Of a stretch of 54,205 nt of DNA, positions 37,265 to 45,764 are shown in pieces. This stretch comes from Candidatus Solibacter usitatus (GTDB lineage Bacteria > Acidobacteriota > Terriglobia > Bryobacterales > Bryobacteraceae). Each line of letters opens with the position of its first letter. The first letter of the stretch is position 1. The stretch lies in the NCBI GenBank assembly GCA_016213245.1, contig JACRBC010000077.1, forward strand, positions 1-54,205, in the 5' to 3' direction. The notes beneath the pieces are model-generated. The model saw only the letters and a list, made by a program, of their open reading frames with translations, searched no databases and was not told the origin of the DNA. Position numbers and translations under genes: made by a program.

Positions 37265-39531
37265 GAGGTATCAGCCGGAGGAAGATCTTTCACCTGCCGG
37301 TGGTGACGTCGGCGGCGGCGCTATTGGGGCGGGCGGATTGGACGCCGCTGCGGGGGTTTGTGCCGGCCGAGCCGGAGCGATGGGTGAAGAGCGTGTGCCG
37401 GTACTGCGGCGCCGGCTGCGGCGTGTATATCGGCGTGACCGGCGGGAAGGTGACGGCGGTGAAGGGCGATGCGCAGAACCACAATCGGGGGTTTGTGTGC
37501 GTCAAAGGCGCCAAGCTGCCGGAGATCATGACGGCGCCGTCGCGCCTGAAGTATCCGCTGGTGCGGAAGAACGGCAAGCTGGAGCGCGCATCGTGGGAAG
37601 AGGCGATGGCGCTGGTGGCGGGCAAGTTCCGCGAGTCGATCGAGAAGAACGGGCCGGACTCGGTGGCGTTTTACGGTTCGGGCCAGGGGTTGACGGAAGA
37701 AACCTACGCCGCCAACAAGTTGTTCAAGGCGGGAATCGGGACCAACAATGTCGACGGCAATCCGCGGCTGTGCATGGCCTCGGCGGCGGGCGGCTACACA
37801 ACCAGCTTCGGCAAGGACGAGCCGATGGGGTGTTACGAGGACATCGATCACGCCGACGTCCTGCTGATCGTGGGCAGCAACATGGCCGAGTGCCACCCGA
37901 TTCTGTGGATGCGGGTGCTGGACCGGAAGGAAAAGAACCCCGGCACAAAGATCATCGTGGTGGATCCGCGGCGGACGCGGACGGCGCGGATGGCGGACAT
38001 GCACCTGGCTTGCAAGCCGGGGATGGACCTCACGATCATGAACGCGATGGCGCACGTGATTGTGAAGGAGGGGCTGGCGGACGAGGCGTTCTTGAAGGCC
38101 CACGTCACGTTCGGGCAGGGAGCAGAGGCGGGCAAGACGTGGGAGGAGTACCGGAAGTTCATCGACGCGTACACGCCTGAGCGGGCGGCGCGGGAGTCCG
38201 GCTGCCGGGCAGAGGACATCGTACAGGCGGCGCTGTGGTTCGCCGCGCGCGGCCGCGCGGCGATGACGCTGTGGACGATGGGAGTCAACCAGCGGGTGCA
38301 GGGAGTGTGGCTGAACAACCTGTTGATGAACCTGAACCTGTTGACGGGCAAGATCGGGCTGCCGGGTTCGACGCCGTTCTCGCTGACGGGTCAGCCGAAC
38401 GCCTGCGGCGGGGTCCGTGACGGCGGCGCGCTGGCGCATCTGCTGCCGTACGGACGGCTGGTGGCCAATGAAGCGCACCGCGCGGAGATGGAGAAGCTGT
38501 GGGGCGTGCCGAAGGGCAAGCTGGCGGCCAAGCCGGGGTATTCGGCAGTGGAGCTGTTCCAGGCGCTGGACGAGGGCAAGGTGAAGTGCCTGTACGTGAT
38601 GACCACCAATCCGGGACAGAGCCTGCCGAACGGGAACCGGTATCGCAAAGCGATGGCGCGGGAGGACACGTTCCTGGTGGTGGCCGAGGCGTTCCATCCG
38701 ACGCGGACGTCGGAGCTGGCCGATGTGGTGCTGCCGGCGGCGCTGTGGGCCGAGAAGGAGGGGGTCTACGGGTGCTCGGAAAGGCGCTACCAACTGCTGG
38801 AGAAGGCGATTGAGCCGGCGGGGGAGGCGAAGCCGGACATGGAGATCCTGCTGGAACTGGCCAAGCGGCTGGGCCACGGCAGTTTGTTCCAGTTCAAGGA
38901 TGCGGCCGGGGCGTGGGAGGAACTCCTCGCCCTCAGCCAGGGAACGGCCTACGATTTCACCGGCATGACGAGGGATCGGCTGAAACAGTCGCACGGGCTG
39001 CTGTGGCCGCTGCCGGCCGGGGCGGCCAGTGGAACCCGGCGCCGGTATGTAAAGGGGGACGATCCGCTGGTGCCGGCGGCGCATCCGGAACGGGTGAAGT
39101 TCTACGGCCGGCCCGACGGCCGGGCGGTGGTGTGGATGCGGGACCAGAAGGGGCCGGCCGAGCCGCCGGACGCCGAGTATCCGTTCACGCTGAACACCGG
39201 CCGCGTGCTGGAACACTGGCACACGGGAACGATGACCGGCAGCGTGGCGTCGCTGAAGGCGACGAACTACGTGGCGGTGGCCGAGATGAACCCGGCCGAT
39301 CTGAGGCGGCTGGGGGTGAAAGACGGCGACCAGGTGCTGCTGAAGTCGCGGCGTGGCGAGCAGGCCTTCGAAGTGCGGGAGACAGAAAACGGCCGGGAAG
39401 GCTCGGTCTTCGTGCACATGCACGATCCCAATCGTCTGTGCAACCTCCTCACAGTGGATGCCTTCGACGCGGCCTCGAAGGAGCCGGAGTTCAAGATCGC
39501 GGCGGTGAAGGTGGAGAAGGCCGCGAAGTAG
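37261..39531 (+). CDS. napA: Periplasmic nitrate reductase catalytic subunit
   Basis: Mo-bis-MGD enzyme reducing nitrate to nitrite in the periplasm. The 756-residue product starts with a Tat leader (ISRRKIFHLPVVTSAAALL). The [4Fe-4S] motif is CRYCGAGC with Cys46, 49, 53 and 80. RLCMASAAGGYTTSFGKDEP supplies the Mo ligand Cys171 and is the NapA signature; it is followed by MGCYEDIDHADVLLIVGSNM. GVNQRVQGVWLNNLLMNLNL and LNTGRVLEHWHTGTMTGSV also match NapA. It is somewhat shorter than typical NapA (about 830). The nitrite produced would feed the divergent nrfHA. No napD or napGH is present. Confidence 0.9.
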   Translation: MRGISRRKIFHLPVVTSAAALLGRADWTPLRGFVPAEPERWVKSVCRYCGAGCGVYIGVTGGKVTAVKGDAQNHNRGFVCVKGAKLPEIMTAPSRLKYPLVRKNGKLERASWEEAMALVAGKFRESIEKNGPDSVAFYGSGQGLTEETYAANKLFKAGIGTNNVDGNPRLCMASAAGGYTTSFGKDEPMGCYEDIDHADVLLIVGSNMAECHPILWMRVLDRKEKNPGTKIIVVDPRRTRTARMADMHLACKPGMDLTIMNAMAHVIVKEGLADEAFLKAHVTFGQGAEAGKTWEEYRKFIDAYTPERAARESGCRAEDIVQAALWFAARGRAAMTLWTMGVNQRVQGVWLNNLLMNLNLLTGKIGLPGSTPFSLTGQPNACGGVRDGGALAHLLPYGRLVANEAHRAEMEKLWGVPKGKLAAKPGYSAVELFQALDEGKVKCLYVMTTNPGQSLPNGNRYRKAMAREDTFLVVAEAFHPTRTSELADVVLPAALWAEKEGVYGCSERRYQLLEKAIEPAGEAKPDMEILLELAKRLGHGSLFQFKDAAGAWEELLALSQGTAYDFTGMTRDRLKQSHGLLWPLPAGAASGTRRRYVKGDDPLVPAAHPERVKFYGRPDGRAVVWMRDQKGPAEPPDAEYPFTLNTGRVLEHWHTGTMTGSVASLKATNYVAVAEMNPADLRRLGVKDGDQVLLKSRRGEQAFEVRETENGREGSVFVHMHDPNRLCNLLTVDAFDAASKEPEFKIAAVKVEKAAK

Positions 39532-39540
39532 AATAGGCGC

Positions 39541-40962
39541 ATGACGCGCCTGTTGCTGGCACTGATGGCCGCGGGGCTCTCCGCGCAGGAGATCCCGCTG
39601 TTCACCAAGGACTTTCCGCCGGAAGAATTTGCCGCGCGGCGCAAGGCCGTGTATGAGGCCATCGGGCCCAACGCCGTGGCGGTGCTGCAAGGAGCGCCGG
39701 CTCCGGCGGGGTATGTTCGCTTCCGGCAGACGAACGAGTTCTACTACCTGTGCGGCGTGGAAGCGCCGCACGCCTACCTGCTGCTGAACGGCGCGACGAA
39801 GCGGGCGGCGCTCTACCTGCCGCACCGCGACGAGCGGGCCGAGGCGACGGGCGGGAAGGTGTTGAGCGCGGAGATGGCCGAAGAGGTGCGGAAGTTGTCG
39901 GGCGTGGAAAGCGTGGGCCCGCCGGAGCAACTGGCGCGGGACCTGGCGCGGGCGGGATGGCCGTCGCGAGGCGCGCGTGAGCTGTACACGCCGCTGGCCC
40001 CGGCTGAAGGCCTGGCGGTCAGCCGCGACGTTGGCTTTGGGACGAACTCCGAGGCGTACAACGACCCCTGGGACGGGCGGCCATCGCGCGAGGGGCGGTT
40101 CGTGCAACTGCTCAGGGAGCGCTATCCGCAGTTTGAGGTCAAGGACCTGTCGCCGGTGCTGGACCGGTTGCGGCTGATCAAGAGCGAGCGCGAGATCACG
40201 CTGATCGAGAAGGCGACGAAGCTGGCCGGGCTGTCAATGATCGAGGGCATGCGGTCGACCGCGCCGGGGCAGAGCGAGCACGAGCTGGATGGCGTGGCGA
40301 AGTTCATCTACTTCCGCAACGGGGCGCAGGGGGAGGCGTACAACTCGCTGGTGGCCAGCGGGCAGAACGCCTGGTACCCGCACTACAGCGCGGGCAAGCG
40401 CAGGATGGATTCCGGCGACCTGGTGCTGATGGACTTTGCGCCGGACGTGGGCTACTACATGAGCGACGTGACGCGGCAGTGGCCGGTGAACGGCAAGTTC
40501 AGCGCCTGGCAGCGGGAGCTGTACGGCTTCTACGTGGCCTGCTACGAGGAGATGCTGAAGGCGATCCGGCCGGGCGTGCCGGTGAAGCAGATCAAGCAAG
40601 AGTCGGGTGAGGCGATGGGGAAGATTCTCGCCGGAATGACGTTCTCCAAGCCGGAGTACGAGAAGGCGGCCAAGCGATTTGTGGCGGCCTGGCAGATGTC
40701 GCCGGGGCTGGGGCATTCGGTGGGCATGGCCACGCACGACGTGGGCTCGCTGGGGGACGAACTGAAGCCGGGCATGGTGTTCACCATCGAGCCGGCTCTG
40801 ACGGTGCCGGAGGAGAAGATCTACATCCGGCTGGAGGACTTGATCGTGGTGACGGAGAAAGGCATCCGGGCGCCGAGCGGCTTCGTGCCGCGATCGATTG
40901 AGGCGGTGGAGGCGGAGATGAAGAAGCCGGGGCTCCTGAAGACCTACCCGAGGGTGGACTGA
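39541..40962 (+). CDS. Exported Xaa-Pro aminopeptidase (M24 family, aminopeptidase P-like)
   Basis: Removes N-terminal residues preceding proline. The 473-residue protein has a signal peptide (MTRLLLALMAAGLSAQ), the N-terminal AMP_N domain (FAARRKAVYEAIGPNAVAVL, RQTNEFYYLCGVEAPHAYLL) and the pita-bread catalytic domain. Its metal ligands are in LVLMDFAPDVGYYMSDVTR (two Asp), GLGHSVGM (His), FTIEPALTV (Glu) and IRLEDLIVV (Glu), a complete set. TAGAAT (39529-39534) overlaps the end of napA and sits exactly 6 nt before the ATG, so it can be transcribed separately from the nap operon. It is convergent with the GH95 gene (4-nt gap). Confidence 0.9.
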   Translation: MTRLLLALMAAGLSAQEIPLFTKDFPPEEFAARRKAVYEAIGPNAVAVLQGAPAPAGYVRFRQTNEFYYLCGVEAPHAYLLLNGATKRAALYLPHRDERAEATGGKVLSAEMAEEVRKLSGVESVGPPEQLARDLARAGWPSRGARELYTPLAPAEGLAVSRDVGFGTNSEAYNDPWDGRPSREGRFVQLLRERYPQFEVKDLSPVLDRLRLIKSEREITLIEKATKLAGLSMIEGMRSTAPGQSEHELDGVAKFIYFRNGAQGEAYNSLVASGQNAWYPHYSAGKRRMDSGDLVLMDFAPDVGYYMSDVTRQWPVNGKFSAWQRELYGFYVACYEEMLKAIRPGVPVKQIKQESGEAMGKILAGMTFSKPEYEKAAKRFVAAWQMSPGLGHSVGMATHDVGSLGDELKPGMVFTIEPALTVPEEKIYIRLEDLIVVTEKGIRAPSGFVPRSIEAVEAEMKKPGLLKTYPRVD

Positions 40963-40966
40963 GGGA

Positions 40967-43357
40967 TCAGGCGGGCGTGACCTGGTAGATGCGGTTGACG
41001 GCGGTGTCGAACAGGAGGACGCCGTTTTCGGCGCGGGCGCGGACGAGCCGGCCGGAGGAGGTGACGGCCAGAGGCCATCGGGCGCGCAGGCGGAGCGGGT
41101 TGCCGCGCAGGGAGCGGATGGAGGCTTGGACCAGCTTGCCGGCTTTCCACGCCATGTCGACCTCGAAGACGCCGCGGGCGCGGAGCCCCTTCACGCGGCC
41201 CTCAGACCAGGCCGACGGGAGGGCGGGGAGCAGGTGGACTTCGCCCGCATGGCTTTGGAGGAGCATCTCGGCGATGCCGGCCGTGCCGCCGAAGTTGCCG
41301 TCGATCTGGAAGGGCGGGTGGGTATCGAACAGGTTGGGGAGCGTGCACGTGGTGATGAGCATGGTCCAGAGCCGGTAGGCGCGCTCGGGGTCTTCGAGGC
41401 GGGCCCAGAAGTTCATCTTCCAGGCGGTGGACCAGCCGGTGGACTTGTCGCTACGGGCGTCGAGCGTCTTGCGGGCGGCCGCGGCGAGTTCGGGTGTCAG
41501 GCGCGGGCTGATCTGGCCGCCGGGGTGGAGGGCGAACAGGTGGGCGACGTGGCGGTGCTGGGGCTCGGGCTCGTCGTAGTCCTCCACCCACTCCATGAGG
41601 CGGCCGGTGCGCGGGCTGATCTTGAGCGGCGGCAGACGTTTCAGGGCTTCGTCGCAGCGGCGCCGGAACTCCGGATCGGCGCCGAGAATTTTCGACGCGG
41701 CGACGCAGTTCTGGAGAAGGTCGCGGCAGATGGCGATGTCCATCGTGGCGGCATAGGTGAACATGGCCACCATGCCGTCGGCCTTTCGGAACCGGTTCTC
41801 CGGGGAGTGAGACGGGGCTGTGACGAGCATGCCGGCGACAGGCGTTCCGGCGGGCGCTTCGACGAGGAAGTCGAGAATGAACTCGGCGGCGCCCTGCATG
41901 AGGGGAAAGCCGCGCTTTTCGAGGAAGTCGCGGTCGCCTGTGAATTGGTAGTGCTCCCAGGGGTGCTGGGCGAGCCAGGCGGCGCCCATGGGCCAGACGC
42001 CCCAGATGCCGTCGGCCGGGGCGGTGAAGCCGAAGATGTCGGAGAGGTGGTGGACCACCCAGCCTTTGGCGCCGTAGTGGACCTTGGCGGTGCGGGCGCC
42101 GGGGGCGGCGAGCGAGTCCATGTAGTCGAACAGGGGGAGCTGGCACTCGGCGAGATTGGCGGCGCCGGAGAGCCAGTAGTTCATCTGGAGGTTGATGTTG
42201 GTGTGGTAGTCGCTGTTCCAGGGGGCGTTGAAGTGCTCGTTCCAGACCCCTTGCAGGTTGGCGGGCAGAGTGCCGGGGCGTGAGCTCGCGAGCAGCAGGT
42301 AGCGGCCGTACTGGAAATAGAGGGCGGCGAGCGACTCGTCGCGGCCGCCGGCCTTGACGCGTTCCAGGCGCAGGCCGGTGGGGAGCGTGGAAAGCTCAGG
42401 ATGGGCGGGAAGCTCCAGCGAGACGCGGCGGAAGTAGACCTGGTGGGCGGCGGTGTGGCGGCGGAGGAGCTCCGGGAAAGGGAGGGCGCGGGCCTGGGAG
42501 ATGTGGGCGGAGACGACGCCCTCGACCGAGCGGGTGCGGAAGCTGGTGGCCGCCGCAATATAGAGGATGAGCTCATCTGCGCCCTCCACAGTCAGCGCCC
42601 CGTCGCCGGCGCGGAGGGAGCCGCCGGTGGCGGCGGCCTCCAGGCGGGCCTCGAAACGCAGGCCGAGGTCCTGGCCGGACCTGGGCTCGATGGCGGTGAG
42701 CTGGCCGCGGAGGATGAGGCGGCGGGGATCGGCGGGGTCGGCGGTGCAGAAGGCGTTCTGGGCGCGATGGAGGCGGACGCGGGCCGAGACACGGCCGGGC
42801 TGGTCGCAGGCGAGGCGGACGACGATCGCCTGCTCGGGGGAGACAAAGACCTGCCGTGTGTGCCGGGCGCCGCTGTGGACGAAGGAGGTGGTGGCGACGG
42901 CGGTGTCGAGGTCGAGCTCGCGGCGATAGGCGGAGACCTCATCGAGACCGGGCATCTCAAGGAGCAGGTCGGCCAGCGTCTGGTAGCTCTGGATCCGGTC
43001 CGGCACGCCCATCATGGTCTTGGAGGCGAGGGCGGTGGCCTCCAGCTCGCGGCCTTCGAAGAGCAGCCGGCGGACTTCGGGGAGATTCCTGAGAGCGGCG
43101 GGATTATTGCAGTTGCGGGGGTAGCCGGCCCAGAGGGTTTCTTCGTTGAGCTGGAGGCGTTCCGCTTCGACACCACCGAAGACCATGGCGCCGAGGCGGC
43201 CGTTGCCGACGGGCAGGGCCTGGTCCCAGCGGGAAGCGGGCTGGCGGTACCAGAGAGTGAGAGGGGAGTCGGGCGGGAGGGCGGAGCCCGTCACGCGCGC
43301 CCGGGAGGAGAGGGCGGCGGCCAGAAAGGCGCGGCGGGGTAGGGTGTAGTGGGGCAT
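40967..43357 (-). CDS. Exported glycoside hydrolase family 95 enzyme (alpha-L-fucosidase/galactosidase type)
   Basis: A 796-residue inverting glycosidase likely acting on fucosylated or galactosylated plant glycans. The ATG at 43357 opens a Tat-like leader ([18 protein letters not shown]); the frame extends upstream through a terminator hairpin. The N-terminal beta domain has [20 protein letters not shown] and [13 protein letters not shown]. The (alpha/alpha)6 barrel has [11 protein letters not shown], whose Asn pair matches the GH95 catalytic base-activating asparagines, and [17 protein letters not shown] near the C-terminus with the catalytic-region Asp. The length fits the family. Confidence 0.9.
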   Translation of the reverse strand: MPHYTLPRRAFLAAALSSRARVTGSALPPDSPLTLWYRQPASRWDQALPVGNGRLGAMVFGGVEAERLQLNEETLWAGYPRNCNNPAALRNLPEVRRLLFEGRELEATALASKTMMGVPDRIQSYQTLADLLLEMPGLDEVSAYRRELDLDTAVATTSFVHSGARHTRQVFVSPEQAIVVRLACDQPGRVSARVRLHRAQNAFCTADPADPRRLILRGQLTAIEPRSGQDLGLRFEARLEAAATGGSLRAGDGALTVEGADELILYIAAATSFRTRSVEGVVSAHISQARALPFPELLRRHTAAHQVYFRRVSLELPAHPELSTLPTGLRLERVKAGGRDESLAALYFQYGRYLLLASSRPGTLPANLQGVWNEHFNAPWNSDYHTNINLQMNYWLSGAANLAECQLPLFDYMDSLAAPGARTAKVHYGAKGWVVHHLSDIFGFTAPADGIWGVWPMGAAWLAQHPWEHYQFTGDRDFLEKRGFPLMQGAAEFILDFLVEAPAGTPVAGMLVTAPSHSPENRFRKADGMVAMFTYAATMDIAICRDLLQNCVAASKILGADPEFRRRCDEALKRLPPLKISPRTGRLMEWVEDYDEPEPQHRHVAHLFALHPGGQISPRLTPELAAAARKTLDARSDKSTGWSTAWKMNFWARLEDPERAYRLWTMLITTCTLPNLFDTHPPFQIDGNFGGTAGIAEMLLQSHAGEVHLLPALPSAWSEGRVKGLRARGVFEVDMAWKAGKLVQASIRSLRGNPLRLRARWPLAVTSSGRLVRARAENGVLLFDTAVNRIYQVTPA

Positions 43358-43369
43358 CGGCGGGCAAAG

Positions 43370-43397
43370 AAAGAGCACCCCCACAGGGGTGCTCTTT
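43370..43397 (-). terminator. Rho-independent terminator (bidirectional) after the PEP-CTERM gene
   Basis: A perfect 12-bp stem is formed by AAAGAGCACCCC (43370-43381) and GGGGTGCTCTTT (43386-43397) around a 4-nt loop. T-rich flanks occur in both directions. It lies 24 nt after the PEP-CTERM gene stop and only 13 nt before the GH95 start codon. Confidence 0.8.
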
Positions 43398-43420
43398 TCG
43401 GAAAGGAGGAGGTCAGGAGA

Positions 43421-44281
43421 CTACCGGCGGCGCCGGAGGCGAAGTCCGATGAGAGCCATTCCCGCCCCCATCATCATGTAGGTGGAGGGTTCAGGAACGG
43501 AAGAAACCGTGGCGCCCCACAGCCAGACGGTGCTAGGGCCGTTGGGCTCGCCGGGCCACCCGCCGTTGTCGAGGATGGAGATCTTGATGAGGGTGTCGCC
43601 CCAGAACGCCGGGTCGATGAACAGGGCGATGGCGTCGCGGCGCACGTCATGAGATCCGCCGCCGAGGATCTGGCCGAGGAACTGCTGCTGGTTCACGCTG
43701 GCGCGATAGGTGCCGCCGGTGTTGTGCATGCTGCTGTTGATCGTGTTGGTGTAGGTGAGGGGCAGCGAGTAGTTGTGATCGCGCACGTCGCTGTTGCCAA
43801 AGAGGCCGTAAGTGACGGTGGCGCTGGAGGCAAAAGTGAGGACGACGTCAATCCTGGCGCCGCTGGCTCCATCCACGCCCCAGAAGGTGTTCAGCAGGAG
43901 GAACACCGCCGACGCCTGCCGCACGTTCGTATCGAGGTCCAATTGCTGAGGCGTCAACGGCGGCTGACCGATTCGCGCTTCGGCGCCGCTCCAGGACTCA
44001 TTGGCGCCGCCGCCCGTACCGATGGTGAACGGCACGCTAGCGGCAGCGTCGCCGTAGGCTGAATTCACCGCGCCAATGGTCGGACTGGTAAATGAGGCTG
44101 TGACTGAACCCTGTGAGAACAATCCCCCGCCCCAGTAGCCATACGGTGAATCCCCGCCCGCATTGGCATCCGCGTTTCCCTTGCCGAGCGCGGCAAGGTT
44201 GAACTGGTAATACTGTGGGATCGCGCCTGCCGGCAATGCGACAAGCACCACCAACGCCAACACCACGACAAAGTAACGCAT
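43421..44281 (-). CDS. PEP-CTERM-sorted exported protein
   Basis: A 286-residue protein with a signal peptide (MRYFVVVLALVVLVALPAGA) and a C-terminal sorting signal: VPEPSTYMMMGAGMALIGLR followed by five basic residues. This tripartite PEP motif, hydrophobic helix and basic tail directs processing by an exosortase; none is in the window. The middle is Gly/Ser/Thr/Asn-rich (GKGNADANAGGDSPYGYWGG) and beta-type, with no catalytic motif, consistent with a surface or matrix protein. The start at 44281 has an extended GGAGGAGGAGG SD. A terminator follows the gene. Confidence 0.9.
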   Translation of the reverse strand: MRYFVVVLALVVLVALPAGAIPQYYQFNLAALGKGNADANAGGDSPYGYWGGGLFSQGSVTASFTSPTIGAVNSAYGDAAASVPFTIGTGGGANESWSGAEARIGQPPLTPQQLDLDTNVRQASAVFLLLNTFWGVDGASGARIDVVLTFASSATVTYGLFGNSDVRDHNYSLPLTYTNTINSSMHNTGGTYRASVNQQQFLGQILGGGSHDVRRDAIALFIDPAFWGDTLIKISILDNGGWPGEPNGPSTVWLWGATVSSVPEPSTYMMMGAGMALIGLRLRRRR

Positions 44282-44603
44282 GATCCTCCTCCTCCTCCCC
44301 AACAACGGGCCGATCTGCGACCATTTCTACGAGCACAAAAGACCGACAGTCGCTACTCGACCCACTTCTGGCATTAGAACACAGTTCTTTGTGCGTGCCA
44401 AGCATCTTTTTGTCTGTAAGATAGTGAGATTTGCTTCACCCTCGCCGTGAGGCGTCTGCGCTGGCCTGAAATCGGCCAGGGCGCCGTAGGCGATTGAAGG
44501 TGGCTACTGCGGCGGAAATGGAGAACACAAGGCGAATATGGCAGTTTGACGGATTGGGTGAGAGAAAGCAACGCCGCCTGGCACTAATACACGACTCATC
44601 CAC
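44282..44603. other. Intergenic region between the PEP-CTERM gene and the exported hypothetical pair
   Basis: This 322-bp gap holds the minus-strand promoter at 44373-44401. It also holds a small inverted repeat, CTGGCC-N7-GGCCAG at 44461-44479, that could form a 6-bp hairpin. It is less GC-rich than its surroundings. I found no tRNA, riboswitch consensus or convincing promoter for the plus-strand gene at 44604; a CTGGCAC at 44578 lacks the partner needed for sigma-54. Confidence 0.5.
44373..44401 (-). promoter_or_regulatory. Sigma-70-type promoter for the PEP-CTERM gene
   Basis: On the minus strand TTGGCA (44396-44401) and TCTAAT (44373-44378) are separated by 17 bp, close to the ideal spacing and consensus. 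The predicted start near 44366 gives a leader of about 85 nt that ends in the strong SD of the gene at 44281. Confidence 0.55.
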
Positions 44604-45065
44604 ATGCCGCCGGGAAAGCTCGCACTAATAGCGGTGATGCTGGCTCAGGCGCCGGGAATCGCCCAGAGAGGGGGTTCCGCGGTGTGCTACCTGGGAGGCA
44701 CGCTGGCCGGGTTGGAGGCTGGGGCGAACGGGTTACTGTCGACGGAAGATCCGGTCTCACTGGTGTTTGCGGGCAAGCGGGCGGCGGTGCGGGTGCCGTA
44801 TGAACGGATCAACCTGCTCGAATATGGCCAGAAAGTGGACCGGCGGCTGGTGGAGGCGATCCTGATCTCGCCGCTGTTGATACTGAGCAAGAAGCGGGAC
44901 CACTATCTGGCGGTGGGATTTGAGGCCGAGGACGGCAGGCAGCAGGCGATGTTGTTCCGAGTGGGGAAGGGGGCGGTGCGGGGAGTGCTGGTGAGTCTGG
45001 AGGCAAGGACGGGGCGCAAGGTGACCTACATGGACGAGGAAGCGCGGAAAGCGGGCAAGGGATGA
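44604..45065 (+). CDS. Small exported protein of unknown function
   Basis: A 153-residue protein with a probable signal peptide (MPPGKLALIAVMLAQAPGIA). The mature part reads VCYLGGTLAGLEAGANGLLS, LVFAGKRAAVRVPYERINLL, LLILSKKRDHYLAVGFEAED and AMLFRVGKGAVRGVLVSLEA. It looks like a compact beta-sandwich or PH-like domain, with no enzyme motif. I do not recognise the family. The TGA overlaps the next start (ATGA at 45062), coupling it to another exported protein ahead of the flagellar genes, but a flagellar role is not shown. Confidence 0.6.
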   Translation: MPPGKLALIAVMLAQAPGIAQRGGSAVCYLGGTLAGLEAGANGLLSTEDPVSLVFAGKRAAVRVPYERINLLEYGQKVDRRLVEAILISPLLILSKKRDHYLAVGFEAEDGRQQAMLFRVGKGAVRGVLVSLEARTGRKVTYMDEEARKAGKG

Positions 45066-45652
45066 GCGGGCTTGTGCTGGCAACGTTGGCACTGAGCGTC
45101 TGGCCGGCGGCCAGGGGGGACGAACTGGATGAGGTGGCGGCGCAATTGCCGCGGCTGAAACGGGTGTTCATCGACAAGTTCGGCGGCGGGGAGGGCGCCT
45201 CGCAACTGCGGGACATGATGATCGCCAGCCTGCAAAGGGCGCGGGTGTTTGTGGTGACGGAGAACGCCGAGCGCGCTGACGCGGTGATGCGCGGTTCGGC
45301 CGAGGACCTGGTATTCACCGACATATACCAGAGCAACGAATCGGTGGGGGCGCGGGCGGGCGTGTCGGTGGGCCGCGGAGCGACGGCGCGAAGCCGGGAC
45401 TCGGCCAGCCTGGGCGCCGGGGTGAGCGAGAGCGAGGGGTCGAGGATCCAGGAGCGAAAGCACGAAGCGTCGGCCTCGGTGCGGCTGGTGAACAAAGATG
45501 GTGACGTGATCTGGTCGACGACGCAGGAGAGCCAGGGCGCGAAGTTCCGATCGGCCAGCGCGGACGTGGCCGACAAGGTCACGCGACAGTTGTTGATGGA
45601 CATGGAGAAAGCGCGGGAACGGGGGGCGAAGGGTGGTGCGGGCAGCCGATGA
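45062..45652 (+). CDS. Exported protein of unknown function, CsgG/TolB-N-like
   Basis: A 196-residue protein with a short signal peptide (MSGLVLATLALSVWPAARG). VFIDKFGGGEGASQLRDMMI, LQRARVFVVTENAERADAVM then RGSAEDLV form an alpha/beta pattern (I-x-x-F/G, helix, strand, A-D-A-V-x-x-G) seen in CsgG-like and TolB N-terminal domains that assemble at the outer membrane. A Ser/Gly/Ala-rich central loop and ASVRLVNKDGDVIWSTTQES with a terminal helix follow. Ligand unknown. Coupled to the upstream gene by ATGA. Confidence 0.6.
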   Translation: MSGLVLATLALSVWPAARGDELDEVAAQLPRLKRVFIDKFGGGEGASQLRDMMIASLQRARVFVVTENAERADAVMRGSAEDLVFTDIYQSNESVGARAGVSVGRGATARSRDSASLGAGVSESEGSRIQERKHEASASVRLVNKDGDVIWSTTQESQGAKFRSASADVADKVTRQLLMDMEKARERGAKGGAGSR

Positions 45653-45683
45653 GAGAGATGGGCTTTTCGGCAGCAGAAAAGGT

Positions 45684-45710
45684 TAAAGGTGTTGTGTGAG
45701 CTTCCGAAGA
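45684..45710 (+). promoter_or_regulatory. Candidate sigma-28 (FliA) promoter upstream of flgM
   Basis: TAAAGGTG (45684-45691) and TCCGAAGA (45703-45710) are separated by 11 bp. The FliA consensus is TAAAGTTT-N11-GCCGATAA; the spacing is exact, TAAAG is complete, and the -10 keeps CCGA. The predicted start lies about 45 nt before flgM. Confidence 0.35.
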
Positions 45711-45764
45711 GGGAAGTGAGGAGCCGTGCGAACCCGCGCGTGCGGGGCAGCCGGTAAGCACAGC

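Noticed and set aside
37261-39531. NapA-like gene as a formate dehydrogenase selenoprotein
   Set aside because: The metal ligand site reads RLCMASAAGG with an ordinary TGC cysteine, and MGCYEDIDHAD plus the Tat leader fit NapA. There is no internal UGA.
44578-44600. Sigma-54 promoter starting at CTGGCAC upstream of 44604
   Set aside because: The -24 half is good, but the -12 half TTGCA/T at the required spacing is absent; the sequence there is CACGA.
45062-45652. Exported CsgG/TolB-like protein as a flagellar FlgO/FlgT component
   Set aside because: Only proximity to flgM supports it, a candidate sigma-28 promoter separates them, and no specific motif is present.
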